From Amycolatopsis sp. WQ 127309 (GTDB lineage: Bacteria; Actinomycetota; Actinomycetes; Mycobacteriales; Pseudonocardiaceae): a stretch of 64,000 nucleotides of DNA. Made by a program: the position numbers and the translations under genes. The stretch is from NCBI RefSeq assembly GCF_023023025.1, contig NZ_CP095481.1, positions 1,922,001 to 1,986,000 on the forward strand, given 5' to 3'. Shown piece by piece: positions 1 through 7,756 of this stretch. Position 1 is the stretch's first letter. The number at the start of each line of letters is the position of its first letter. The notes beneath the pieces were generated by a model. The model was given only the letters and a program-made list of their open reading frames with translations. It searched no databases and had not been told where the DNA came from.

Positions 1-2
1 AC

Positions 3-2927
3 CCGCCCGAAAGCGCCTCTGCCCTGCTCCACACCTACGTTTCGACACTGCGCCGCGCCTTCGGGAAGCAGAACGGCGAGCTGGGGCCGGGCGCGATCCT
101 GACGCAGCAACCGGGCTACCGCATCGAACTCTCCGGCTGCGAGGTCGACACCCTGGCCTTCGCGCGGCTCTCGGCGGAAGCGGACGCGCTGGACGCCGCC
201 GGGGACCACGAGGCCGCGGTGAGCCGGTACGACCAGGCGCTGGGCCGGTGGCGCGGACCGGCGCTCGGCGGGCTCAAGTCACGGTTCGCGGCGGCCGAGT
301 CCGTGCGGCTGGAGGACCAGCGGCTGGCCGCCGTCGAACGCCGGACGGCGTCGGTGCTGGCCCTGGGCCGGGGCCCGGCGCTGGTCGGCGACCTGACTTC
401 GCTCGTCACCGAGCACCCACTGCGGGAGCGCCTGCGCGGCCAGCTGATGACGGCGTTGTGGGCCGCCGGGCGCCAGGCCGACGCGCTGCGCTGCTACCAG
501 GCGGGCCGCGACCTGCTGGTGGAGGAGCTCGGCATCGAACCGGGCGCCGACCTGCGGGCGGTCCACCAGCTGGTGCTGCGCGGGGATCCGCCCCCGCCAC
601 CGCTCCCCGAACCGCCCGCCGACCGGCTGGAGCCGGCGCCCGAGCAGCCGCCGAACGGCCCGTGCCTGCTGCCGCCGGACATCACCGACTTCACCGGCCG
701 CGACGCCGAAGCGGCTCGCCTCACCGAATCGCGCTCGCGGCTCGTCGCGATCGCCGGCAAACCCGGTTCCGGCAAGAGTTCCCTCGCGGTGCACGTCGGT
801 CACCGCCTGCGGCCGCGGTTCCCGGACGGGCAGCTCTACGTCACCCTCCGCGGCGCGCAGCACTCGCCGGTCGAGCCGGTGGAGGTGCTCGGGCGCTTCC
901 TGCGCGCACTGGGCGTCGCCGACGCCGACCTGCCCGCCGGGCTGGACGAACGGGTCGAGCTCTACCGGGCCCTCTCGGCCGACAGGCAGCTGCTGGTGAT
1001 CCTCGACGACGCGGCCGACGAACGGCAGGTCCGCCCGCTGCTGCCCAGCGGCGACGGGTGCCTGTGCGTGCTGACCAGCCGCGTCCGGCTCGCCGCGCTC
1101 GACTCCGTCGACCACATCGATCTGCAGGTCCTCGACGACGAAGCCTGCCTCGCGCTGCTCACCCGGATCGTCGGCCGCGCCCGGATCGACGCCGAACCGG
1201 ACGCCGCCAGGGCCCTGGTGCACCTGTGCGGCAACCTGCCGCTGGCGGTCCGGATCGTCGGTGCCCGGCTCGCCGCGCGCCCCGACTGGCGGCCGAGCCG
1301 GCTGCTCCCGCGGCTGCGTGAGCAACGGAAGTTCCTCAACGAGCTGACCGTCGGCGACCTCGAGGTCCGCGGCAGCTTGGCGTTGTCCTACAACGGATTG
1401 GACGCGCGGGAACGCGCCGCACTGCGGCGGCTGGGCTGGCTCGGCGTGCCGGACTTCGGGACCTGGCTGGTGAGCGTGCTGCTCGAGGTGCCGGACGACG
1501 ACGCCGAAGACATCGTCGAAGGGCTGGTCCGCGCGCAGCTGCTGGACGTCGTCAGCGACGAGGGCTCCGGCCTCACCCGCTACCGGCTGCACGACCTGGT
1601 CCGGGTGTTCGGCTGGGAACGCGCCGAGGCCGAAGAGGACCGCGCCGAGCTGCGGCTGGCCGTGCGGCACGCGGCGGAGGAGTGGTACCGGCTGGTCGAG
1701 TGGGCGTCCGGTGGCACGCCGATGCGGGCCTTGCGCCCGGCGCCCACCAGGACCGCGACGGCCGAGGAGGAGGCCCGCACCGCGACGCTCGGCGACCCGC
1801 TCACCTGGTTCGACGCCGAGCAGGCCGCGCTGGTGCAGATCGTCGAGCGGGCGAGCGAGCTGGAACTGGCGGACACAGCCGTCCGCTTGGCGACGGCGTT
1901 GTGTTCGTCGTCCTTCGCCGTGGAAAACCACTTCCACCACTGGTGGCGCACGCACACCGCCGCGTTGGAGGCCTCGCGCCGGGCCGGGGACAAGTCGGGG
2001 CAGGGCCTGCTGCTGTCCGGTCTCGGGTGGCTGCGCAGCGAGCAGGACCGGCTCGACGAAGCCGCGGACTACTACGCGCAGGCGCTGGCGGCCTACGCCG
2101 AGGTCGACGACGTGCACGGCAAGACCGTGACCCGGCTGATGCTCAGCAGCGTCCGCCGGGAACAAGGCCGGCTGCTCGACGCGCTCGAACTGCTCGACGC
2201 GGCCCTGCCGACGCTGTCCGCGCTCGGCGACCCGTGGGCCGAAGCCCGGGCGCACCACGGGCGCGGCATGGTGCTGACGGAGCTGGGCCGGCTGCCGGAG
2301 TCGCTGGCCGAGCTCGACGTGGCGCTCGCCGGCTACCGCGCGCTGCCCGACCAGCACGGCATCGCGCTGGTGCTCCGGTCGATCGGGATCGCGCACCGTT
2401 CGTCCGGGCGGCTGGCCGAAGCCGAGCGCAACTGCGCCGAAGCGCTGGAGATCCTGCACGGGATAGGCGACCGGCTGATGGTCGCCTACGCCCGGCAAGC
2501 GCTCGCGAAGGTCCACATCAGACAGCGGTCACGGCCGTGGGACGAGGTGCACGCGGAGCTCAAGGACGCCATGGGGACCTGCCACGACATGCAGGACGGC
2601 TTCGGCCAGGCGCTCGTGCTGCGGACCCTCGGCGAACTCGAACTGGCCCGCGACGCGCCCGAGGCGGCGCGGCGCTACCTGGAGCTGGCCTTGACCTGGT
2701 GCGACGCGCTGTCCCTGCCGCTGTGGCGGGCGCGCAACCTGCGCGATCTCGCCGTCGCGCTGGCCGCGCTCGGGCGGTCGGCGGAAGCCGATGCCGCGTA
2801 CGCCGAAGCGTTGTCGCTCTTCGACGGCCACGGCGCCCGCGAGGCCGGGGAACCGCGGGTCGCCCCGCCGCCCGAGGCACCGCTCCCGCGTCGCGAAGGC
2901 CTCCTCACCGACCCCCAGGGCCGGTGA
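3..2927 (+). CDS. AfsR/SARP-family transcriptional regulator with NB-ARC and TPR regions (5' end outside window)
   Basis: The reading frame is open from the first bases of the window, so the start and most of the DNA-binding winged helix lie upstream. What remains, 974 residues, opens with the end of an OmpR-type winged helix (LLHTYVSTLRRAF), then a BTAD-type helical domain (to about nt 570), a P-loop GKPGSGKSS near nt 756 beginning an NB-ARC-like ATPase, and a long TPR-like helical C-terminus. This is the AfsR/DnrI architecture: a nucleotide-dependent activator of secondary metabolism or development. The stop lies inside a strong hairpin. No target cluster is visible in the window, so its regulon is unknown. 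A second, larger SARP lies at 54.9-58.1 kb. Confidence 0.9.
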   Translation, partial: PPESASALLHTYVSTLRRAFGKQNGELGPGAILTQQPGYRIELSGCEVDTLAFARLSAEADALDAAGDHEAAVSRYDQALGRWRGPALGGLKSRFAAAESVRLEDQRLAAVERRTASVLALGRGPALVGDLTSLVTEHPLRERLRGQLMTALWAAGRQADALRCYQAGRDLLVEELGIEPGADLRAVHQLVLRGDPPPPPLPEPPADRLEPAPEQPPNGPCLLPPDITDFTGRDAEAARLTESRSRLVAIAGKPGSGKSSLAVHVGHRLRPRFPDGQLYVTLRGAQHSPVEPVEVLGRFLRALGVADADLPAGLDERVELYRALSADRQLLVILDDAADERQVRPLLPSGDGCLCVLTSRVRLAALDSVDHIDLQVLDDEACLALLTRIVGRARIDAEPDAARALVHLCGNLPLAVRIVGARLAARPDWRPSRLLPRLREQRKFLNELTVGDLEVRGSLALSYNGLDARERAALRRLGWLGVPDFGTWLVSVLLEVPDDDAEDIVEGLVRAQLLDVVSDEGSGLTRYRLHDLVRVFGWERAEAEEDRAELRLAVRHAAEEWYRLVEWASGGTPMRALRPAPTRTATAEEEARTATLGDPLTWFDAEQAALVQIVERASELELADTAVRLATALCSSSFAVENHFHHWWRTHTAALEASRRAGDKSGQGLLLSGLGWLRSEQDRLDEAADYYAQALAAYAEVDDVHGKTVTRLMLSSVRREQGRLLDALELLDAALPTLSALGDPWAEARAHHGRGMVLTELGRLPESLAELDVALAGYRALPDQHGIALVLRSIGIAHRSSGRLAEAERNCAEALEILHGIGDRLMVAYARQALAKVHIRQRSRPWDEVHAELKDAMGTCHDMQDGFGQALVLRTLGELELARDAPEAARRYLELALTWCDALSLPLWRARNLRDLAVALAALGRSAEADAAYAEALSLFDGHGAREAGEPRVAPPPEAPLPRREGLLTDPQGR

Positions 2928-2933
2928 GGAGGC
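2899..2933. terminator. Bidirectional hairpin terminator
   Basis: A perfect 12-bp inverted repeat, GCCTCCTCACCG (2899-2910) and its complement (2922-2933), encloses an 11-nt loop. It spans the stop codon of the SARP gene and ends 7 nt before the stop of the convergent PIG-L gene, so it can serve both. There is no clear T-run, as is usual in this GC range. Confidence 0.75.
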
Positions 2934-2939
2934 TCCGCC

Positions 2940-3863
2940 TCAGCAGGTGAAGTCGCCCGGCGGCACCCACGGGATGCCGGGCCAGAAGATCCGGCCCTCC
3001 GGGCGGTACTGCTTGCCCATCACCTCGTTCCAGGACCCCGACCACAGCGCGGGGTCGTGCGGCTTGTACTGGTCCCAGATCGCCTGCTTGCGATCGCGCC
3101 AGTACCCGCTGACGTTGTCCGGCTTGTCGGTGATGATGTAACCCTGGTACTCGTCCCGGCGGATCCGGGTCTTGCCCGCGCCGTCGACGTCCGCGTCGGC
3201 CGCGAGGATCGCCCCCGCGATGTGGTCGACGTTGTCCGCCACGCCGTCACGGCGCACTTCGCGGTGCCCGATCGTGCTCTGCGTGCGGATGTAGTCCGGG
3301 CCCACATAGTCGATGATCGAGTCGAGCATCCCGACGAAGGAGTCCTTCGTGTACCCGGGACGGCCGTCGATCGGGTTCGCCACGTAGGAGCTGTCCTTCA
3401 GCATGCGGTAGAGGTCACCGCAGTTGTCCTCCGGCCCGGCGGCGGCGTGGATGTAGGTGAACGCCAGGTGCACGTTGGTGCCGTCGAGGTGGTTCACAGC
3501 GACCGGGTGGCCGCCGAACCACATCTGCTCGTAGGTCCACTGGTTCGGCACCCGGGCCGCTTCGGCGTAGGCCGCGCGCTCCCCCGCAACCCGCAGGTCG
3601 GCGTAATCCATGCCGCACGGGTCGTGGCTCTCGCACGGCAACTCGCCCGCGCTGAGGTAGGTCACCCAGACGTTGAAACCGGCCTCGATGTCCGACGCGA
3701 TGTCGGGGTTCATGAAGAGCAGGTCGTCGTCCTGGTGAGCGGAGAAGCTCAGCGTCGTGGTGGGCCCGTCCGCCGCGGCGGACGGCGTGCTCAGGCCACC
3801 GAGCGCGGCGGCGGCGAGCACGAGCGCGGCGACCGGAGCCACCGCACGGCGAAGTCTGCGCAT
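2940..3863 (-). CDS. Secreted PIG-L family deacetylase
   Basis: A 307-residue protein with a basic, hydrophobic signal peptide (residues 1-31). The PIG-L/LmbE zinc motif follows at once: AHQDDDLLF with His43, Asp45 and Asp46, and a probable third zinc ligand in the DNVDHIAGA segment. The family removes N-acetyl groups from GlcNAc-type sugars. The signal peptide points to an extracellular substrate such as peptidoglycan or another envelope glycan, which is inference. The ATG at 3863 is chosen because GAGGAAGGA lies 8 nt upstream and the signal peptide begins there; longer in-frame starts would run into the upstream gene. It follows the NlpC/P60-propeller gene by 23 nt and is probably cotranscribed with it. 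Confidence 0.85.
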   Translation of the reverse strand: MRRLRRAVAPVAALVLAAAALGGLSTPSAAADGPTTTLSFSAHQDDDLLFMNPDIASDIEAGFNVWVTYLSAGELPCESHDPCGMDYADLRVAGERAAYAEAARVPNQWTYEQMWFGGHPVAVNHLDGTNVHLAFTYIHAAAGPEDNCGDLYRMLKDSSYVANPIDGRPGYTKDSFVGMLDSIIDYVGPDYIRTQSTIGHREVRRDGVADNVDHIAGAILAADADVDGAGKTRIRRDEYQGYIITDKPDNVSGYWRDRKQAIWDQYKPHDPALWSGSWNEVMGKQYRPEGRIFWPGIPWVPPGDFTC

Positions 3864-3886
3864 GGTCGTGTTCCTTCCTCGGGTGT

Positions 3887-5488
3887 TCACTGGCCCCAGT
3901 TTTCGAGGTCGCGGCTGCCCATGCCGGGACTCCAGTACCAGTGCATCAAGGTGCCGTCGGTGGTGCGGCCGTAGACGTTCTGCTGGTTCTCCGTCGCGAA
4001 CCCGGTCAGGTTGGCGCCGATGTTCCCGCCCCAGGACGCGTACTGCGGCGCGTTGTCCTCCGGCGTCCACCACCAGTGGCCCAGTTCGTTGCCCGGCGTA
4101 CGCGCGAAGACGTGCTGCTGGTCGTTCCAGACGTAGGCGATCGGGTCACCCTGGATCGGCGAGTTCAGCGGCTCCTCCACGACACCTTCTTCGGGCGTCC
4201 AGTAGAAGTGCTTCAACGTCCCGTCCGCGCCACGCGCGAGGACGTGCTGCTGCTCCCCGAACGCATACCCCGTCGGGGTGCCGGTGATCTGCGAACCACC
4301 CCAGACGCCGTAGTTCGGGTCGTTGTCGGTGATCTGCCAGTACCAGTGGCCGAGGTGACCGTCAGGCGTGCGGCCGAAGACGTGCTGCTGGTCGCCCCAG
4401 ACATACGCGACCGGGTCACCCGCGATGTTCTGCGCCAGGGTCTCCTCGATCTTGTCCTCGTTGCCGGGCGCCCAGTACAGGTGCTTCAGCTTGCCGTCGG
4501 TACCCCGCGCGAAGGCGTGCAGCTGGTCGCCGAACGCGTATCCCGTCGGGTTGCCCGCGATGTCCGTAGCCGCGATCTCGAAGATCGGGTCCGCGTCCGT
4601 CGGACGCCAGAACCAGTGCCCGAGCCGGTTCCCGGTCAGCAGAGCGAACACGTGCTGCTGGTCACCCGCGACGTAAGCGACCGGCTCACCGGCCAGCTGG
4701 GCCGGGTAGGACTCCGATTCGATGTCGGTGCCCGTGTTGTACGAGTGCTTCAGCGAGCCGTCGGCGCCCTTGGAGAACATGTGCTCCTGGCCGCCGTAGC
4801 GGTACGACGCCGACGCCGCGATGCCCTCGTCGCCCATCGGCTTCGGCTGGTCGATGTCGTCGACGATGTTGCGGTACCGCATCGGCGTGAACGTGCGGAT
4901 GTAGGACTGGGTCGTCCAGGCGCGCTCGACCGCGGGGTTGCCGAAGTCGAACTCCTCCCGGACGATCGGCTGCGTCTTGGCGGCGTCGTTCCAGGCGAGG
5001 AACAGCGCGATGTGCCCGGTGCGCCACAGCGCGTCGCCCGGCCGCAGGTCGCCCCAGCCGATGGCGTCCATCCGGCTCGGCAGGGTGGCCGTGGTCAGGC
5101 TGGTGCTCAGGTTCCACGCCATCGAGACGAAGCCGGAGCAGTCCGGGCGGTAGGAGCCGTACTGGTTGGTGTGCGTGCCGCTCTGGCTGTACATGACGTG
5201 CTCGTCGATCCAGGACCTCGATCTCGTGAGCACCTCGGAGCGGGTGATCGGCCCGTTCTCCACCGACGTCGACGACGTCATGGTGCTCGCCCCGGGCGTC
5301 TTCGGATGGCTGGGCACGCCCTCGGCGCCTTCGTGCGGGAGCGGCCCGGGCTTCGCGGGGTCGTAGTAGCCGGCCTGCGCGGCGGCCGGGCCGAGCGGGT
5401 GGGCGTTCGCGACGGCCGGCACGGTGCCGGCGATCGCGAAGGAGGCGAGCAGGGCGGCCACGAGGGTGCCTGTGCGCTTGACGGTCAT
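3887..5488 (-). CDS. Secreted NlpC/P60-like hydrolase with C-terminal seven-bladed propeller
   Basis: A 533-residue exported protein with a signal peptide (about 1-29) and a linker. The NlpC/P60-like module (about 80-205) carries the nucleophile context YRPDCSGF (Cys117) and a histidine in TGHIAL (His159). Residues 219-533 hold seven repeats of about 45 residues, each with a D/EQQHVF..R...G.L.HWYW-type core. They resemble the DUF346 / PLL-lectin-like propeller family, which suggests carbohydrate binding. Expected role: cleavage of peptidoglycan stem peptides while docked to a wall or surface glycan. The propeller is nearly identical to that of the divergent glucosaminidase gene. The start has GGGAGGA upstream. 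It leads an operon with the PIG-L gene. Confidence 0.85.
   Translation of the reverse strand: MTVKRTGTLVAALLASFAIAGTVPAVANAHPLGPAAAQAGYYDPAKPGPLPHEGAEGVPSHPKTPGASTMTSSTSVENGPITRSEVLTRSRSWIDEHVMYSQSGTHTNQYGSYRPDCSGFVSMAWNLSTSLTTATLPSRMDAIGWGDLRPGDALWRTGHIALFLAWNDAAKTQPIVREEFDFGNPAVERAWTTQSYIRTFTPMRYRNIVDDIDQPKPMGDEGIAASASYRYGGQEHMFSKGADGSLKHSYNTGTDIESESYPAQLAGEPVAYVAGDQQHVFALLTGNRLGHWFWRPTDADPIFEIAATDIAGNPTGYAFGDQLHAFARGTDGKLKHLYWAPGNEDKIEETLAQNIAGDPVAYVWGDQQHVFGRTPDGHLGHWYWQITDNDPNYGVWGGSQITGTPTGYAFGEQQHVLARGADGTLKHFYWTPEEGVVEEPLNSPIQGDPIAYVWNDQQHVFARTPGNELGHWWWTPEDNAPQYASWGGNIGANLTGFATENQQNVYGRTTDGTLMHWYWSPGMGSRDLENWGQ
3890..4834 (-). repeat. Inverted repeat copy A (propeller-coding, 945 bp)
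   Basis: This segment encodes the 315-residue propeller of the NlpC/P60 protein. It is an inverted, roughly 94% identical (judged from a sampled stretch) partner of 6334-7278. The two have equal length with no gaps, and the proteins differ at only about ten positions. Confidence 0.9.
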
Positions 5489-5583
5489 GGAGTCCTCCCG
5501 GGGTTGTGCTCCACCGGCGGTGCGGCGGAGGCGATGGGGGAAACGGTGCCGGGGCGACCTTCAAAACGGCCCCAAAAGCCCTT

Positions 5584-5595
5584 CAACCGCGGTTG
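5584..5595. promoter_or_regulatory. 12-bp palindrome in divergent muralytic promoter region
   Basis: CAACCGCGGTTG is a perfect palindrome midway in the 179-bp spacer between the NlpC/P60 gene and the divergent glucosaminidase gene. Short CTTCAA/TTGAAG copies flank it. It is positioned to act as an operator for both genes; the binding protein is unknown. Confidence 0.4.
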
Positions 5596-5667
5596 CAGGC
5601 GACTTGAAGAGCACTTACAGGCGACGCTCCCAGGCTCGGTCCATCACCAACGACCGGGAGTGACGCC

Positions 5668-7281
5668 ATGACCCGCACCAAGATCCGCATCGCCGTCGCC
5701 GGCCTCGGCGCGCTGCTCAGTGCTCTGACCCTCGTCTCGCCGGCGGTGGCCGCCCAGCCGACGACCAGTGACCCGGGCACGAGCCAGAGCACGCAGGAGG
5801 CTTCGCGGGCCGCCGCGATGCGCGCGGCCGCCGTCGCCGCCGGCTACCAGGACGACTTCATCGCGGTGGCCGGCCCCGCCGCCCAGCGCGTCCACGACGA
5901 CTTCGACATCCCCGCGTCCGTCACGGTCGCGCAGGCCGTGCTCGAATCGAACTGGGGCCGCAGCGCCCTCTCGACCAACGACCGGAACTACTTCGGCTTC
6001 AAGTGCACGTCACCGAGCAACCCGGGGCCGTTCGCCAAGGGCTGCGCGAACTACCCGACGCAGGAATGCGTCCCGTTGCCCTGTCACTCGGAGAACGCCT
6101 ACTTCCGGTCGTACGACTCGATGGAGAACTCGTTCCGCGACTACGGGCGCCTGCTCACGACGAACTCCGTCTACGCCGGTGCGTTGCCCTACCGACATGA
6201 TCCGGACGCGTTCATCAGAGCGGTGGGACCGCACTACGCCACCGATCCGAGCTACGTGAACAAAGTCCTGACGCTGATCAACGACTTCAACCTGCGCCGC
6301 TTCGACTCGGGCACCGCGCCGGGCGCGTCCTTGGGCGACGAGGGCATCGCGGCGTCGGCGTCTTATCGCTACGGCGGCCAGGAGCACATGTTCTCGCGCG
6401 GTGCGGACGGTTCCTTGAAGCACTCGTACAACACGGGCACCGACATCGAATCGGAGTCCTACCCGGCCCAGCTGGCCGGTGAGCCGGTCGCTTACGTCGC
6501 GGGTGACCAGCAGCACGTGTTCGCTCTGCTGACCGGGAACCGGCTCGGGCACTGGTTCTGGCGTCCGACGGACGCGGACCCGATCTTCGAGATCGCGGCT
6601 ACGGACATCGCGGGCAACCCGACGGGATACGCGTTCGGCGACCAGCTGCACGCCTTCGCCCGCGGCACCGACGGCAAGCTCAAGCACCTGTACTGGGCGC
6701 CCGGCAACGAAGACAAGATCGAAGAGACCCTGGCGCAGAACATCGCGGGCGACCCCGTCGCGTATGTCTGGGGCGACCAGCAGCACGTCTTCGGCCGGAC
6801 CGCGGACGGCCACCTCGGCCACTGGTACTGGCAGATCACCGACAACGACCCCAACTACGGCACCTGGGGCAACACCACCATCACCGGCACCCCCACCGGG
6901 TACGCCTTCGGCGAGCAGCAGCACGTCCTGGCCCGCGGCACCGACGGCACCCTCAAGCACTTCTACTGGACGCCGGAGGACGGCGTCGTCGAAGAGCCGC
7001 TGAACGCACCGATCCAGGGTGACCCGATCGCCTACGTCTGGAACGACCAGCAGCACGTCTTCGCGCGTACGCCGGGCAACGAACTGGGCCACTGGTGGTG
7101 GACGCCGGAGGACAACGCGCCGCAGTACGCGTCCTGGGGCGGGAACATCGGCGCCAACCTGACCGGGTTCGCGACGGAGAACCAGCAGAACGTCTACGGC
7201 CGCACCACCGACGGCACCTTGATGCACTGGTACTGGAGCCCCGGCATGGGCAGCCGCGACCTCGAAAACTGGGGCGACTGA
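5668..7281 (+). CDS. Secreted glucosaminidase-domain muralytic enzyme with C-terminal propeller
   Basis: A 537-residue exported protein. After the signal peptide (about 1-29), residues 60-212 form a glucosaminidase domain of the FlgJ/LytG type: AQAVLESNWGRS holds the predicted catalytic Glu93, followed by NYFGFKC and the FRSYDSMENSFRDY segment. Four cysteines (KC, GC, EC and PC, residues 113-139) could form disulfides. Residues 223-537 are the same seven-bladed propeller as in the divergent NlpC/P60 protein. The family cleaves the glycan strand of peptidoglycan between GlcNAc and MurNAc. With the NlpC/P60 partner, both bonds of the wall could be cut at one docking site, which is inference. 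GGGAGTGA precedes the ATG. Confidence 0.88.
   Translation: MTRTKIRIAVAGLGALLSALTLVSPAVAAQPTTSDPGTSQSTQEASRAAAMRAAAVAAGYQDDFIAVAGPAAQRVHDDFDIPASVTVAQAVLESNWGRSALSTNDRNYFGFKCTSPSNPGPFAKGCANYPTQECVPLPCHSENAYFRSYDSMENSFRDYGRLLTTNSVYAGALPYRHDPDAFIRAVGPHYATDPSYVNKVLTLINDFNLRRFDSGTAPGASLGDEGIAASASYRYGGQEHMFSRGADGSLKHSYNTGTDIESESYPAQLAGEPVAYVAGDQQHVFALLTGNRLGHWFWRPTDADPIFEIAATDIAGNPTGYAFGDQLHAFARGTDGKLKHLYWAPGNEDKIEETLAQNIAGDPVAYVWGDQQHVFGRTADGHLGHWYWQITDNDPNYGTWGNTTITGTPTGYAFGEQQHVLARGTDGTLKHFYWTPEDGVVEEPLNAPIQGDPIAYVWNDQQHVFARTPGNELGHWWWTPEDNAPQYASWGGNIGANLTGFATENQQNVYGRTTDGTLMHWYWSPGMGSRDLENWGD
6334..7278 (+). repeat. Inverted repeat copy B (propeller-coding, 945 bp)
   Basis: Partner of 3890-4834 in the opposite orientation. 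The 1,499 bp between the copies carries both catalytic modules and the divergent promoters. Confidence 0.9.
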
Positions 7282-7327
7282 CCAGGAGGGCCGCGGCGGT
7301 CACCACCGCCGCGGCCTTTCGCGTGCG

Positions 7328-7702
7328 TCACTCGTCCTTCGCAGGTTTTCCCTCGTCGAGCGCGAAAAAACCTTCTATCGCCTCCCGGTTGTCGCGGGCT
7401 GTCGCACTCGTGATCTCCAAAGCGCGGTCGCCGTCCACGATTCTTATCGTTCGGTCCGTGCCGCGCCGGACCCAGTCGCGCAGCAGGCCCACCAGTTGGA
7501 TCAAGACCGGTGAACCGGCCAGGGAAACCACGATCGCCGTGATGGCCGAAGCGTCGCCCTTCGCCCCCGGTGGCGGTTCTGTCGCCGATGCGAAATCGGC
7601 CGCCGTCACGTCGAGCGCGAGCAGTTCGGCACGCAGCTGGCGGTGGAGGCGATCCCGCTCGGCGGGGTCGGGTTCCCGCACTTTCAAGGAAAACGTCGGC
7701 AC
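7328..7702 (-). CDS. EACC1-like (effector-associated constant component) small protein
   Basis: A short protein (124 residues from the GTG at 7702) with the pattern I recognise from effector-associated constant component 1: a PTFSLKV N-terminus, an ERDRLHRQLRAEL helix, a hydrophobic stretch around SLAGSPVLIQLVGLLRDWV, and a beta-rich TIRIVDGDRALEI end. EACC1 proteins are encoded next to variable effectors (caspases, trypsins, others) in actinobacterial conflict systems and are thought to link effector and trigger. Here the partner is the divergent caspase gene 55 bp away. The GTG is chosen because TACGGT lies exactly 7 nt upstream, predicting a leaderless mRNA; ATG at 7735 is the alternative. 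The family call rests on pattern memory only. Confidence 0.65.
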   Translation of the reverse strand: MPTFSLKVREPDPAERDRLHRQLRAELLALDVTAADFASATEPPPGAKGDASAITAIVVSLAGSPVLIQLVGLLRDWVRRGTDRTIRIVDGDRALEITSATARDNREAIEGFFALDEGKPAKDE

Positions 7703-7709
7703 GGAGAGC

Positions 7710-7715
7710 ACCGTA
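7710..7715 (-). promoter_or_regulatory. -10 box of EACC1-like gene (leaderless)
   Basis: TACGGT on the minus strand, 7 nt before the GTG at 7702. A transcript would begin at or near the start codon. Confidence 0.55.
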
Positions 7716-7742
7716 TCGCGCGGACACCCGGGCATCCAGCCG

Positions 7743-7748
7743 TATGAT
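7743..7748 (+). promoter_or_regulatory. -10 box of caspase gene (leaderless)
   Basis: TATGAT lies 8 nt before the caspase ATG at 7757, with no Shine-Dalgarno sequence between. It is back-to-back with the EACC1 -10 box, only 27 bp away, so the two promoters overlap and probably compete or share control. Confidence 0.6.
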
Positions 7749-7756
7749 GCCTCGCG

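Noticed and set aside
279..2516. Long minus-strand frame (745 codons) opposite the SARP gene
   Set aside because: It is an antisense frame produced by high third-position GC; its translation is Arg/Gly/Val/Gln-rich with no motif, while the plus strand encodes a recognised SARP.
5519..5667. Possible riboswitch (ydaO or cobalamin type) upstream of the glucosaminidase gene
   Set aside because: GGGGGAAACGGTGCCGGGG resembles part of such elements, but I could not find the remaining conserved stems, and the region also holds the divergent promoter.
6010..7227. 405-codon minus-strand frame opposite the glucosaminidase gene
   Set aside because: A near-copy of the plus-strand antisense frame opposite the NlpC/P60 gene; both are shadows of the duplicated propeller-coding DNA.
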